A stretch of DNA of 64,000 bases from Nectonema munidae (GCA_030549495.1 JAUIRK010000953.1:648001-712000), one strand, 5' to 3'; positions 1 to 13,220 are shown, counted from the first letter of the stretch. The notes: generated from the sequence alone by a model not told the origin. Numbers and translations are program-made.

Positions 1-46
1 TTATACTAATCATGTCTTTAATTTGTCTTTTTTACGAACTTTGAAG

Positions 47-1327
47 AACATTCAAAAAAAGTGAAGGACAGCTACGCTTCAAGTGAGGAACTCTACCTGA
101 ACAAAGAAATTTGTGCTGAAACTCCAAACTCATTTGACATGGTTGACTTACGCGGAAGAATTTCTGTTCTCTCTAAAGCAATGATTTATGAAAAAGAGCG
201 CTTTAAGGAAAGCTTGGCGGCTTCTAGTCATGACTACCGCAAATGGAAAGAAGCCAAGAAACGTTTTTTGTTTACTGAAAGAAAGTTTGATGGTGTTAAT
301 TTTGTAGAAGAGGATGACGATGCAAAAGATCAAAATTCGATGAATCAGCTCTTTTCTTCATGTACAGAAGAGATTTACACGCAATCCTCGATTATAACTT
401 CGTTGTCTTCTCTGAACGACTTTTGCAGCAATGAGACACATAAGGAAAAAACTGAACAGGTTAAAGATATTAAGAATGCAAACTTAGTTAATTCCTCTAA
501 GCCATGTTTGTCTGTAGGGCAACTAATGGATGAAGTTGATAGAACATTTCCAAGAACTTCTGTGAAGAATGAATTCAAAGCTTTACCTCTTCATTTCGCA
601 TTTTCTTCCACTGCGGAAACAGAAATCAAGTGTTTACCTCCCACATTCTCGAGTGGAAGCGAAACAGCTAATTCCTACGAATCTCCTAAATTTTCTTTCA
701 AACTTTTACCAACTCCCTTATATGGCCTACCTACTTCGCTCTTCAAGTTGGAACAATTGAAACTCGCTGCAAATCCTTCCAAAGAAGGACTGTCTTCAAA
801 AAAGTTTCCACAAGCCAAAGTTCTTACAGGAGAATCACAGAAGGTTGATGATGCAAAGAAGTGTATTCTTAAAAATATTGAATTGGAAACATCCTCTCTA
901 TCCATCATTCAACCCATTTCGTCCCTCGATAAAGACTTTGAGGAACGAAGCTCAAACTGCAATGCAAATATGCTCTCTCCTTCTGAACAAATCTCGGATA
1001 ACAATCTCAACAACAAAATTCCTCTTGAAAAAGGTCCTGATTTCTTCAAAATAAGATACCAAGATCATGATGGCCTTGCGGACTTCAAAGCCACCAACTT
1101 TAACTCCCTTCACGATGCACTCACTCACACCTCTATCCCCCAAGACTCTCCACAAGTGAAGGATCATCACCCACTTCCTTCTGCCTTTCCTTATTCAGAG
1201 ATTGTCAGAACAGAGTCTATACCACTCTCCCGTTCCTCTGAATGCTTGGAAGCGGATAAGCTTTACTATGCAGTCATCGTGCTAAGCAAAGGCTGTATCT
1301 TGTGTTCCCTTTGCAATGCCACCATTG
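47..1327 (+). CDS. Long internal exon of a host gene with a LIM-like zinc module
   Basis: The reading frame is open from just after an AG at 45-46 (preceded by a T-rich tract) to a splice donor GTAAG at 1328. It gives about 425 residues with no stop. Composition is serine-rich and polar, with an early helical charged segment (residues about 30-65: KEAKKRF region), then low-complexity sequence. The last residues hold a Cys-x2-Cys pair (CILCSLCNA), which joins in frame (phase 1) to the cysteine/histidine-rich exon at 3442. Upstream exons lie outside the window, and the true start codon is not here because the apparent start at 61 is GTG. The combination suggests a LIM-domain adaptor with a long disordered N-terminal part, probably cytoskeletal or nuclear. 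The gene is not identified. The GC content and lack of stops over 1.3 kb make it a real exon. Confidence 0.7.
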
Positions 1328-1689
1328 GTAAGACAAATGCATTCTCCAAATAACAGTAGATCCTTTATAACCCATATTGCGGTGTCCAAGCCACGAACCC
1401 GCATTATAACGCATCTACTGGAACTCGTGTTGTATGACCATAAACATGAAGGTCACCCATCTCTAATCTAAATTTCTAAAGGCACCATTGGCAGCATTGC
1501 TAGACATTTAACTAGACATTATAACAGGGCGGATCTTCAAGAAAATTTACCGCGCGGCGATTTAACAAAATTTCTTTTACTGAATTTAGTATATGCAAAA
1601 TCATTCCATTCTGTCCCAAATGTGGGCGATTTGCCCACGGTTGAGAAACTCTGGCCTAGAGTATTACTTTAGAGTATCACTAGTATTAC

Positions 1690-2270
1690 ACAAGGAATAT
1701 TTACTCATATCATGTTACATATGCGAGAGACAACTCTCCTTTAACAAAATGAAACTAATTATGATTGAACTATACATGCTAAAGAATTGGCAATAGAAGA
1801 GGCCAGGGCGGTGGTCGCACCATCGCCCTCTCTGAATCCGCCACTTAACATAAATATCTTTCTAGGTTACAATATCACTTATTTAAAGGAAATAATTTTA
1901 AATATTAGATTGATTTTAATTGGTTGCATCCCTTTGCTAAAATATCAATTAATGGAAGTACAATAATATAAAACATTTTTGCAAATATTAATATCTCGAT
2001 ATCTCGCTTTTTTTTCAAACTTAAAAACGTTTCATGAAAAAAGCTTTATTTAAAGTAAATAATATATCTCACATAAAACTACACAGAGTCAAACCGAAAT
2101 TAAGAAACATTCAGAAAAAAATAATATGATTTACTCACATTATGTTACGTATGTTAAATACAACTCTAATTCTGACTGAACTATGCACTGATATCCTGAA
2201 AAATGGCAATGGAAGAGGTAGGAAGAGAGGCCATCGTCCCATCCCCCTCTCTGGCCACGCCTTATACTAG
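1690..2270. repeat. Diverged direct duplication inside the first intron
   Basis: The segments at about 1690-1850 and 2120-2270 align along their length: both have tttactca..atgttac.tatg, acaactct, ttggcaat.gaagag (or tggcaatggaagag), and a block of ccctctctg followed by a CC.CGCC-like end. They are about 430 bases apart and well diverged. This looks like an old tandem duplication or two copies of a short interspersed repeat. There are no coding features. Confidence 0.5.
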
Positions 2271-2687
2271 CCGTCAGATGGCCTCTTCGCAATTGAGGCC
2301 AGAAAATCGCGATCAGAAATTTCTCGCAAACACGCTGTATTGGATAAAATATAGCAGAAAATAGATTTTAAACAAATTATATTAATAAGTGACATACTTT
2401 TGTAATAAACTTTTTTTTGAAAAAAATCGTCGAACAAGTTTTTTCCTAACCTGGATATATATTTCCAAAATTAAACATTAATGCGCATTTGAAAATTGGT
2501 TGCGCCATCAGCGCCAGAGTGGAAGATTTGGTCGTCTTAAATAATATGCAGTTTATTAAATTTTTTATTTCGGTAGGCACGATTCTAATACGATTCTTGT
2601 TGGGAAGAACAGAAACAAAAGATTTTATAAAAGATAAAATAGAATAATAGATCTTAGGTAAAGGCTTGTATCGAACTATGCAGAAAG

Positions 2688-2762
2688 TAGGCTTGATGCG
2701 GGATCGAACCCAAGACCTTGAATTATCGAAACCCAGTATCTAAGTAAGCTTACTCACATATG
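2688..2762 (-). repeat. tRNA-derived SINE head
   Basis: On the - strand the sequence contains GGGTTCGATCCC, a near-perfect polymerase III box B, preceded by an anticodon-arm-like region (TACTGGGTTTCGATAATTC). The usual tRNA cloverleaf is not clean, and the sequence runs on past the tRNA part, so a SINE or tRNA pseudogene is more likely than a working tRNA. A related copy lies on the - strand near 53760. Confidence 0.5.
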
Positions 2763-3441
2763 AAACATCACACAAATAATAAAACAAGACAATAAAAAGT
2801 CTAAATAAAAAATTTCCCACCCCTCCTACCAGAATTTGCACTTTTACTCCCTTTGAAGGCAAAATTTCTCGAGTTTTTTTAACGTGCATGGATTTCGTTC
2901 TGTCAAATATCTGATGCCGAGATTTTAATAATTTCTCTTATAAATATTTGTTTTCTTTTAATTAGCTAATAATATTTTTATAATAAACATGAAAAAATGT
3001 TCACAAAAAGCACTTTATTTGAAAGTATAATAAATGCAAAAAATAATTGAAATAAAATTAACGCAAGTTGTACAAATAATTTTTGATTTCAAAATAGTTT
3101 AGGTGTAGTTATAAAATATTTTATATATAAATTATTATATCACTATTTCTTTCAAAAGCGCAAGAGCTTGGACACCGAACACAATGCCTCATAAAAAATT
3201 TTAAATAAGATATATGGTAGGCCGGAAAACCACCTTTTTTATTGTCTCCCCTGACCTTGCAAGACCACTAATATACAAAATGTGCTAATTCACTAATATA
3301 ATCTGATTTCGTTTATATATAAAAAAAAAAGATTTAAAATTTGAATGTAAAAAAGAATTTTGAGAGGAAGATAGGGGCTTTCGTTTTCAGGAAACAAACT
3401 TCAACATTTACTCTGGGATGCGCTGTGATTTTATTTTTCAG

Positions 3442-3648
3442 AATGTGAAACCTCTTGCGTGTTCGTTTCCCAAGTGCAACAATATTTTCACGTTTCCTGC
3501 ATCAAGTGCCAATTGTGCCAAACTTCGCTTCTCAGTTCGCGCTTTCGCAAAAATGATGACGACTTCAACTCCTACAGCCTCATCTTTTCTTGCATCGATT
3601 ATGCAAACGCTTTCATCCACTGCACTAACTGCTTCTATAATGATAAAA
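3442..3648 (+). CDS. Cys/His-rich LIM-like exon following the long exon
   Basis: A pyrimidine-rich acceptor (ttatttttcag) ends at 3441. The phase matches the donor at 1328, so codon G|AA is rebuilt. The exon reads ECETSCVFVSQVQQYF then HVSCIKCQLCQ. Together with the preceding CSLC this gives C-x2-C-x20-H-x2-C-x2-C-x2-C, the LIM first-finger spacing. The second finger is less regular: the next cysteine follows 24 residues later, and CTNC lies near the end. That half may be degenerate, or a real exon boundary may be missed. The 3' end is uncertain: a GT at 3649 gives a weak donor that is phase-compatible with an AG at 4722-4723. LIM modules bind protein partners, not DNA. Intron 1328-3441 carries a SINE and a diverged duplication. 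Confidence 0.6.
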
Positions 3649-4723
3649 GTTTTTTTTTACTTTTTTTCACTCTCCATATTCAATACAGTCTTTCTGTTTT
3701 ACATGAAAAATTACTTTAAAATTTCAAAACTGTTACCTTATCGATGATCATGTCAACTTTCAATTTTACATTCTCTACATCTAGGAATCAGTTTCGAACC
3801 ATATCGGCGTTTAGGCAATGCCTGAAGTAAAAAAAGTCTCAAAAAAAGTCCTCTAATTTCTTTGAAACTTAAAAGTCAACAAAATTTTTATTAAAAAAGT
3901 TGAAGGATTTGATATTTTTGACTTCACCAATGCATAGATTTATATTCGCTTCAAATTTTTACCAGAATAAAAATAAGGGGGAGCACTGCACCACAAGACA
4001 TTAAATCGCGCACTGATTTTCCTCCAAAAAACTTTAGTTTAAAAGTTTATAAAACGTATTAGTAAAATTTTTTATAATAAATAGTAAACAAATAAGAGTT
4101 TACAAAACAGCTTATAAGTTGGATGAAAAGTTTTTATTCAAGATATGGTGGCTAGTTTGTATGTTTGGTGTATTTTAACCGAATACACCATCTAATTCGA
4201 CACGCTTCAACTTCCAATGATGTTGGATGGATTAGTGATAGTGAAGCTGTAATAATTTTTAGACGTTTAAAATTTATATAGTAAAGATTGAAACGTTCGT
4301 TTATTCAACCTTTCGTAGCCGTTATCCATTTTGAAAAATCGGAAAATAGTTATAAATTTTTTACCAACACAATTCCCAATTTCGATTTATCATCGCATAC
4401 CTAATTTTAACTATAAAAAAGTATTCGCAAAATTGGAATCCGTACATCTCTATCCCTCAAATACCAAACATACTAAGTCCAACCTTAGTATCTTAGTTAT
4501 GTGCTAAGTCCAACCTCCAACCTCTATTCTAGCTAAAGTGTTTTGTAACATCTGTTCAAGTATGTTTTCGAAAGATTGCAAAAAACTATGTGACTAGATA
4601 AATACCCCTGCTGAATAATCGCATGCAAAGGTGAAAGTTACAAATTTTAATTAGGAAATCGCCTCCAGAACCCCATTTAATTTATGTCTGTTTGAAATAT
4701 TACATGATGTTATTTTATTTTAG

Positions 4724-4749
4724 CTGGTTTACAGTTCAGCAAAGTGTAG
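4724..4749 (+). CDS. Possible terminal exon of the LIM-like gene
   Basis: An acceptor with a T-rich tract (ttattttattttag) ends at 4723. Joined in phase to the weak donor at 3649 it adds TGLQFSKV and a stop at 4747-4749. A second reading from the same acceptor in another phase ends at 4785-4787. Both are short, so this exon is only a proposal. Confidence 0.3.
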
Positions 4750-4789
4750 AGGAGCAGCCAGCCAGGAAATATGGCAAGAGAAGATGAAA

Positions 4790-6540
4790 GAATATCTTAT
4801 ATTCTCGACACATACTTATTTTTTTGTAAATGATGCGTGCTATCAATTTTTTTATTTCCAAGTAAATGATTTTAAAATGCTTATAAGCAATTTTGCGGCA
4901 TTAAAAAGTATGCAGAATATATATATATATTCATTCATTCATTCATTTTACTGCATCCCATTTTTATTCTTTGCGCAATTTATTCTCCTTTTTATTATTA
5001 TATCCTGAAATTTTATTTTTTTCTTACAAATTTTTATCCCCTCTTTATTCAAAGTAATTATGAATAAATCTTTTTCAAAAACTAATCATTTGTAATCACG
5101 CTGTTGTGAAACGCTTAGAACAAGACAACAGGCACATTCGGGTATATTTAACTTCCTTTTTCCAAACTCATACTGACTGAAAAATTCTCTACTCCTGTAC
5201 AAATGTTGTGTTTTATGAATTGCAAAGTTTAATCCTACCTTTTAAATAAGATATTGGATTTGTAAGGTATACGAATAATTGCAGGGCTTTGCCTTTTCAC
5301 GGTGCTTCCCTCAAGGTGGTGTGCTATAGGCAGTTATGCAACTTGAATTTGAAGAGATAATATTTTTACCGCTTTTATACGATGAAATTATGTGGAATAT
5401 GCCTTTTTTTTTTTACTTGATGTTATCAATCATTCTACCTTTTTATTTTTTTCACAGGTTTTGCTATTTTACTTTCAAAAAAGACGTTGAAAAATTTGGC
5501 ACCACTCTGCAGTGTTAAGTTTCAACGTAGTTTGCCAGCGAACTAAAATTCAGCCAATGTGCTGCATTAGGTCTAAAAAGTAGTTTTGGAAAGAATGAGA
5601 AATAGCGAAAATATTTATGCTAAATTTTCAATAAAATTCTGCCTTACCCCATTTTAGATTAATATTTTCAAAGGGACGCAGCGAACTCTTGGTTTCAATG
5701 AAATCAAATAGGAATTACTAAAGTCGTCCGCTTTCTTTGGTTGTAAATTGGCTAAACACCGCGTTTTATTGAAATATTGTAGAAAATATACTTCTAAAAG
5801 TACGCATAGATAATCTTTTCTGAGATTTCATGTCACTTTGCTTTTTGTTCACTTGTGAATATAAGAATTACAATGTCAATAGCACATGTGAATCAAAAAT
5901 GCCCTAGTAGTGTGAAGTGCTGTTCGCAAAAACAATCGAAGTATGAATTTAGAGATGTATCGGATCTGAAAATTTATGTATCCGCGGATGCCAGAATTAA
6001 TTTTTTTTAGTAGAAGCGGATATCATAATTGATATTCTAATCAAATAAAAGTTTTATACTACTTACAAATTTAGAGGGAAGATGTCATTCTATTATATGT
6101 GTTATCGTAAAGAAATACTTACCACAAAAATTTTGGGTAAACTAAAAATTGAAAAATTCTAAAAAAAAAAACTTTTCTATGCATAGAAAAAAGAAAAATA
6201 TCGGAAAATTGCGAAGACGAATGTTATTGCGGATGTTGAAACTTAAATGATTCGCGGATGAGGATGTTAAGAGGATGTAGAAATTTTTGCGGATATCCGA
6301 TACATCTTTATATGATAAAGTATTTTGTCTGCCAAATTTCGCATTTCTAAATAATTCGTGAGTGTCTGTTTGATTGGTTGCACCACTTTGTGGCACTGTC
6401 TTGAGATCTAAGTAAACTTTGGCAAGAAGTCTAGGAAGGAGTTTGGACTTTTGATTGAAAGAAATATCGTTGTGGTTTCATAATTTAAAGGTGTTGTGAA
6501 ATTACGCAACGATGAGTTAGAGGAGTATGCATTTCACTAA
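4790..6540. other. Non-coding AT-rich stretch
   Basis: Nothing gene-like is supported here. The stretch contains simple sequence (an ATATAT run and CATT repeats near 4920-4950) and T-rich runs. Short open frames have no recognisable motifs. Confidence 0.5.
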
Positions 6541-6654
6541 ACCCATTCAAAATCAAAAACCGTTTTATCAAAAATTTTCAAGGAATGATCTATCAATTAA
6601 AAAATGAACAATAAATTTCGTCTGAACCTACTAAATGATTGATTGCGAATCTGA

Positions 6655-7350
6655 TCGTGGCATTTATTTTTTTATAAAAATCAATCAAACTTGTCAAAAA
6701 GTTATTGATATTTGACAGCTCAACTAAAAAAAGAAACTTTTGTTTAAATGGGTATACAAAATTTTTTCCACATATATACCCATTTTCAAGTGTGCTGAAC
6801 ACGATGGTCAGGTTTATTTTTAAAAAAATCAACCAAACCTGTCATAAAATTGATTGATATATGACAGCTCAACTAAAAAAAGAAACTTTTAGTTCAAATG
6901 GTTATACAACGTTTTTACACATATATACTCATTTTCAAGTGTGCTGAACACGATGGTCACGTTTATTTTTTTTAAAAATCAACCAAACTGTCAAAAAATT
7001 GATTGATATATGACAGCTCAACTGAAGAAGGAAACTTTTAGTTTAAATGGTTATACAAAGTTTTCTATTTATATACACCCGTTTTCATGTATGCTAAATG
7101 TTTATTTTTTTTTTTAAATAAATCAAACTTGTCAAAAATTGATTGATATGTGACAGCTCAACTAAAAAAAGAAACTTTTAGTTTAAATGGTTATACAAAG
7201 TTTTTTACACATATATACTCATTTTCAAGTGTGCTGAACACGATGGTCACGTTTATTTTTTTAAAAAATCAATCAAACCTTGTCAAAAATTTGATTGACA
7301 TATGACAGCCCAACTGAAAAAATTAACCCTTTGTTTAAGTAGTTATAAAA
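6655..7350. repeat. Tandem array, unit about 150 bp, four to five copies
   Basis: The unit runs through AATCAA.CAAAC.TGTCAAAA, TTGATTGATAT.TGACAGC, TCAACTAAAAAAAGAAACTTT, a pentad region ATGG.TATACAAAG, ACACATATATAC.CATTTTC, and AAGTGTGCTGAACACGATGG. Units begin near 6670, 6820, 6970, 7110 and 7265. Copies differ at many positions, so the array is old. A related copy in opposite orientation lies at about 8590-8720. No coding potential is seen. Confidence 0.8.
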
Positions 7351-8589
7351 AGTTTTTTTTAACATTTTTGATTAATTTGTGACTTTTTTAAAATCGTGGT
7401 ATGTTTGCGGTCAGATATATTGTACTAATTTTTGAACGATTTGTTTTCATACTATTCTCCAAAGACTATATATTCAAATTTTTAGTCATTTCACAAATGA
7501 ATTTATTTCTCTTTGAAGTTTAGATTTTATTTGGAATCTATAATAAAACAAATTTTTTCCGTATCAAAATTTCCAATGAGGCACGAATATTAATTTTTAT
7601 ACTCATCATCTATACATAAAGCTATCTTCAAATCAAAATTCAAACTAATATATTCTAACAAGAGGGGGAAAATAATCCAAATCAGGGCTGGGGGTAAGAG
7701 TAAGGGAATAGACTATTTTTAAGGACTAAGAGTACGAAAAAGGAGAAAGGAAATATCTAGTTCTTTTAAATTGCAGACTAAAAAATTATCGAAATAAGAG
7801 AATAGTTTGATTGGTTCATATGCATGGAAGCAAATATATCTTAACATTTAAAAAATTTTCAAGCATTTTTTTATAAATAAATTCAGTATTGCAAACTACA
7901 AACAAACATCTTGATACTCATAATCAAGAAATTTTTGTTTTTTTCAATCTTGATTATCAAAAAGACAAATTTTCGAATAAAGTTTTTCTCTTTTTTTTTA
8001 AACTATTTTTATTCTCCTTGACAGTTTTTAATAAAGGAGATCATTCTCTTTTTTTTAAATACTGCCAGCAATTATTAAATAAAATAGCAAATTTTATACA
8101 GAAAACTCATGTTGAGGTGAAAATATTTTTTATTTTAGGGAAACGATACAACAAAATGATTAGATATAAAAAAATGATCAAATTTTAATTATAAATAAAT
8201 TATGTTTCAACTTTATCATCTTCGTTCATTTGTATATTGTTTGATTATACGTATAAAACTTTCTCAAAATGGTCAAACAAGAAACTTATTTAAATTGACC
8301 GATTCAACTTGTTTCGAGATATTGTAGAGTGAATGATAACTGTCTTTCTCCTTCAAATAAAATGATGCGCATCAAAATATGCCTCTTTGTTTTGTATTTA
8401 ATTAATTTCATTAAAAAAAATCACCTCATTGAATTCGGTATAAAATCCCGTTTATAGTTTTATATCATTTTCAGTTATATTTTATTTTTTTGCAATTTTG
8501 TTTTGCCTACTTATAATTCTATTTGTTCTGTGGTAAAATAAATTACATATATAGCTACGTATAACTATTTAATCATGAAGTCCTTTATT

Positions 8590-8720
8590 TCAGTTGAAGT
8601 GTCATATGTCAATCATTTTTTGACGGGTATGATTAATTTTTATAAAAAAATAAACACCACTGTTGGATTCAGCCTACTTGAAAATGGGTACATATGTGTA
8701 AAACACCTGATTTGCACATT
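8590..8720. repeat. Inverted copy of the 6.7-kb array unit
   Basis: On the + strand this reads TCAGTTGAAGTGTCATATG, TCAATCATTTTTTGACGGG, and later GAAAATGGGTACATATGTG. These are the reverse complements of the unit blocks of the array at 6655-7350. It lies directly before a second, unrelated array. The short open frame here is a by-product of the repeat. Confidence 0.65.
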
Positions 8721-9555
8721 TGATTCACGCTTACAAGTATTTTCAAATTCTAAATACAAAAACAAACTATAATTTTAATTGGCATTGTTGATTTGATATG
8801 AAAATGTGTATATTTCATGTAAAATTTGAATGAATGTTCTCATAGTCAGTTTGTAAACGAAATTTTTTTAAATTTTAAAAAAATTTTTTTTTTAAAAAAT
8901 AAAAAAAGGGTTTTTTAAAAGTTATTTCGGATGAAGTTCCCAGACAGTTTTTAGAAATAAACCGCAACTTTGTTTCACACTTATAAGTATTTTGAAATCC
9001 AAATGCAAAAATAATCTATAAATGAAATTGGCAGATTTGATATCAAAACGTGTATATTTCATGTAAAATTTGAATGACATTTGAATGAGTGTTCTCGAAG
9101 ACAGATTTTAGAAATAAACCGCAACTTTGTTTCACAATTATAAGTGTTTTCAAATTCTAAATGCAAAAACAATCCATAAATGAAATTGGCATTGTTGATT
9201 TGTTATAAAACAGTGTATATTTTATGTAAAATTTTAATTAATGTTCTCGGAAACAGATTTTAAAAATAAAACGCAAATTTGTTTTACATTGATTAGCATT
9301 TCCGAATTCTAAATGCAAAAAGAATTTATAAATGAAATTACGATTGTTGATTTGTTATAATAATGTGTATATTGCATGTAAAATTTGAATGAATGTTTTC
9401 AGAGACAGATTTTAGAAGTAAACCGCAGGTTTCTTACACACTTATAAGCATTTTCAATTTCTGAATTCCAAAAATAAGTCCAAAAATGAAATCAGCAGGC
9501 CCGATTTGGTATAAAAAAATATATTTCATGTAAAATTTGAAGGTATATTTTATTA
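8720..9555. repeat. Second tandem array, unit about 150 bp, five copies
   Basis: Shared blocks in each copy are CACTTATAAGTATTTTCAAA, TCTAAATGCAAAAACAA, ATAAATGAAATTGGCA, GTGTATATTTCATGTAAAAT, TTGAATGAATGTTCTC, and AGACAGATTTTAGAAATAAA. Copies start near 8730, 8975, 9140, 9280 and 9435. The first interval is longer because an A/T-rich piece (8860-8935) interrupts it. The array is diverged and non-coding. Confidence 0.75.
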
Positions 9556-9699
9556 GATATATTTCTCATCAATCAAAATTTTGATTGACATTGCCCAAAA
9601 AGTAAACATGATTTTAAAAAAATTTTAACTATAAAGTGTTATGTGTTCAAAACTGTATATATTAATAAATATAAACCAAAATTATAAGCTTAACTAGAG

Positions 9700-11750
9700 A
9701 TACTGTCAGAATTTTGCTGAAAAAGTATAACTTTTGATTGACAGATTTAGACAAAAAGGTCATTCAACTGCCATGAAAATGGTATCAAAAGATGCAGCTA
9801 TGAATTTTAGGAAATGTCACGAAGTATGGTAGCAAAAGATGTAGCCAATTTGGTACAAGAGAAATTTTAGTTGAGGGGGAGGGCTAAAATAGCACCCCGT
9901 CACTGATAGGGTTAAAACAGTGGAAGCCTGTGCGATTTTGGGGAAAAATTTTGAACATTTCTTAAATTTTTAGGAGAATAAAATTGGGAGGGGCACCTAG
10001 CAAAAATAGTGGAGCCCGTCCTGACTACGCCAATGAATGGAGTATTAGAAGTGTTCAATAATAAAAGAGTTTAAAAAACGAAATCAGATTCGCAAATCTT
10101 AATGGATAAAATATCATATTTGCAACAAAGCAAGATGATGCAATACAAGTTTTGATTGTGTTTTAAAATATACTTTGCAAAGTGTTTTATTCTTTGATGG
10201 TTGGCATTCCATTTGTAAGTCTTCAAGGAAAGCTATGAACCAATAATTGTTTATGAGAATCCTAACTCAAGAACGCTTTTTTTTAAGGACTAATTTTTCT
10301 CGAGTGAACGTAAGTGTTTAAATTTGAAAATTGAAGATAACGGTTAAAATTTTTGTGCCAATTTTATGAACTTTGTTATTGGTCTTATTATAACGTGTTT
10401 TTGCTTCAATCCTGAATTTCCATAAGGTGTAAGAACAGTTTGCTTTATTCAATAATTGGATTGAAATACGTGGAAGAAGGCTTGAAAAAAATACTAAATC
10501 TTGTTTATGAGCTTGAAAGAAAAATGAAAAATCAATATTTATGTTTATAAAATTTATTTTAGAACCAACTTTAAAAAAAATTTATTATTTTTTTATGATA
10601 GAGCCTTCATAACAGTCAACCTTTTTGCTTTTTTTAATCTCTTGTTCTTGTCATATTTTTGAATATTTGGGAGACTTTCTTTCCTTTATGTGATTGAAGC
10701 TGAATAGAAAGTAGAAAATTAGTTGTAAATTTTTTTTGAATACTTTTTACGTATTTCAATGTAAAGTGGGTGCAAAAAGAAAGAAAGGAATCTTGAGATC
10801 AAAGTAGCGAAGGACAGAGCCTGGTGGAGGAGACTAATCTCAAACAGCGATTCCGTATAGAAACGGGCAGAAAGGCAAGGAAGAAGAATATTAGGATAGG
10901 TGTAAAACATTAACCGCGAAAATATCAGTTACTTGCAACAAAAAAAGAAGATGTAGATAAATCTTTCTGTTGTTTTAGGAATTTAGACAAACAAGGGTGT
11001 GACAGCAATTTATGATAATGTAGTAAAAATAATGTTTTATATATAATAATATAGATTTTGATCTGAAAAATTACTATATTCTGTTTAAAGTTTATTTGTA
11101 AAACGTACTCAAATTTTGCTTGTAATAACTGCTTATGACTTATTTTTATTAAACGTGGTCAAATTTTTGTAATTATTGAAATTTTCAAATATATTCGGTT
11201 TTTAATGTTAAATATGTATTATAAAGCGCTTTGAATATTCTATGTTTTGGCAATTTAACGCCATCTATTATTTAATTTTAAAATATTAAAATAATTGCAA
11301 AATTTGGCTCCAAAAAATACACAGAGAGCATTTTCAAAAAATTTTGAAACAAATACAAATTTACATGGCACACAAAAATTTCACAATGGGGAATTTTTTT
11401 GATATAATTTAAAAGAGGAACCAATATACGTTTTAAATTCGATGAAGTTTCGTTGAAAAGAGAGTGCCGTTCTCTACAGTGTAATGTTTTAATGAATTGG
11501 AGAAAGTCCTCAACGCAAATCGATGGCTTTGTATGAAAATGTCAAAATAAAGCTTCTTAAATTTTAAATCAACACTTTCAATCAGATATTCTTCATTTTT
11601 AAAAATTTCTCTTTAAAAATGTCCCCATTTATATTTATGGGGCAAGAATATTGGGTCAACAAAAGCATTCGGACAACTGAGATTAAGTGAAAAAATTATA
11701 ATTGATTGTTTCATTCTTTTTATAGAAGTGTGTGAAAAATATTTTGAAAC
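9700..11750. other. Non-coding AT-rich stretch
   Basis: No supported genes or clear repeat ends are seen. Short open frames on either strand show no domain motifs. Confidence 0.4.
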
Positions 11751-11866
11751 TAATCCAGTACAACTGGTATTTTTCGGTTGTATAATAATTCAATGATACC
11801 AATTAGTTTTTTCAGACAAGCCAAAGTATTACCGTAGAAGAGTTCCTCATAAATCAACTTAGCTCA

Positions 11867-12190
11867 TTGCTCAGTAGATACTTCTTTTTCTCTGTAATTG
11901 GATATATGGGCATTGCAGAAAATAAAAAAGCAGAATCTCTACTTCCTATAATGGAAAAAGTGATTCCAGCAGGTTCAGTTATTCACAGTGATCAGAGTCA
12001 AAATGAAGTTCGCACACAAAATATTGAATCCTATTGGAACAAAAAAAAAGCAGACAAAAAGGATGCACGGATCCAAAAGAGAGTTTTTGAGATCCTATCA
12101 TCAAGAGTTTATCTGGGAAGAGAGATTTTCTAATAATGCTTTTTTTACTATCTGACATCATCTTAGTCAGCAATTTAATGTATGAAGGAA
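11867..12190 (+). pseudogene. Merlin (IS1016/ISXO2-like) transposase fragment
   Basis: The frame reads GYMGIAENKKAESLLPIMEK, then VIPAGSVIHSD, then QSQNEVRTQNIESYWNKKKA. The ordered blocks (I.SD followed by TQNIES.W...K) are the signature of the ISXO2/Merlin DDE transposases, where the D lies in IHSD and the E in QNIE. In this family about 30-40 residues normally separate IHSD from TQNIE, so an internal deletion has joined them. The usual ending (EFIWEERFSNN) continues in another frame from about 12100 and stops near 12157, so there is also a frameshift. The N-terminal half is missing. It is a dead copy of a plain DNA transposon. Confidence 0.75.
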
Positions 12191-13220
12191 AGGTAATTTT
12201 CGTATTATATTTCCAACTTCAAATTTTTTATTTTATTTTTCACTGGATATTCATTCTTCGGGAGACAACTTTAGGGTGGTTATTCTTCAGTTGGTGCAAA
12301 AAAGTTCACTGGGGTGATCGTTCTTCAGGAGATCCCTATTTCTGTCTATAAATATGAAGAACATATTTGCTAATGATCTAAGATGTTGAATTCGATGATT
12401 TCTTCTTGTAATTTGTTTGATATTTTTTAACTTATTTTTTTTAATCTTTTCGCAGTATTTTATCTGAAATAAGAATTTGTTTTGCATTTGAAGCTCTATA
12501 TTTAAATTTAGATTACTTTTAGATGATGAACAAAAAAAAATTTTATATTTTGGAATGAATTTTAATTTTCTTTTGGATGTGAAATTAAAAAGTAAGTGAG
12601 TGAGTTGGTAGCACTAATAATAATTATCGATTGCTTTTCCAATATATTTTCAAAATTAAATTAAAAAAATCAATAATCTGCGTGTTTGACTCATTTGATT
12701 TTAAATGGTAGCCTTTGTCGAGAATTTTGATGATTACGGACATATGGCAATTTACTTCACTACAAAGTTCTAAATTAAATAGAGAGATAAGATAAGGTTT
12801 TGAAAGCTGTTCTCATTCATATCAAAAAAGAGGTAAGATGGAAGAAAAGTAAAAATATGTAGGTTACCCTCCTTATATATTTTAAAAAACTGTTATGTCG
12901 GATTAAAATAATCTGTGGGGTAAAACTTTGTTTATATCAGCCTTATTTAACTCTTTGTTTTCCTACTTAAGTTAATTATATGTATCATTTTAAATAAGCA
13001 TAATATTTTTACCGTTATTTTGGATTTTCATTTAAAAATATTCAATAATATAATATGCTGGGAAAGTTAACAAAAATTTTCCTGAAAAAAGTTCACGCCC
13101 AAATTTCCTCTACTGAAAAGCGACCATACGCATGTTCTTTGGGGTTGTTGTTTTTAGGAGATCGAGAAAAAGTTCTAATATTATAAATCACTCGGACAGC
13201 AAACTCATATGGACTGCAGC

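Noticed and set aside
5336-5518. Small membrane protein
   Set aside because: Hydrophobic translation arises from T-rich sequence; no other support.
7889-8188. Gene of 99 residues
   Set aside because: Extremely AT-rich, Phe/Lys/Asn-dominated frame with no motif and no splice context; chance open frame.
6655-9555. CRISPR-like array
   Set aside because: There are no unique spacers, the units are diverged and about 150 bp, and the sequence is eukaryotic.
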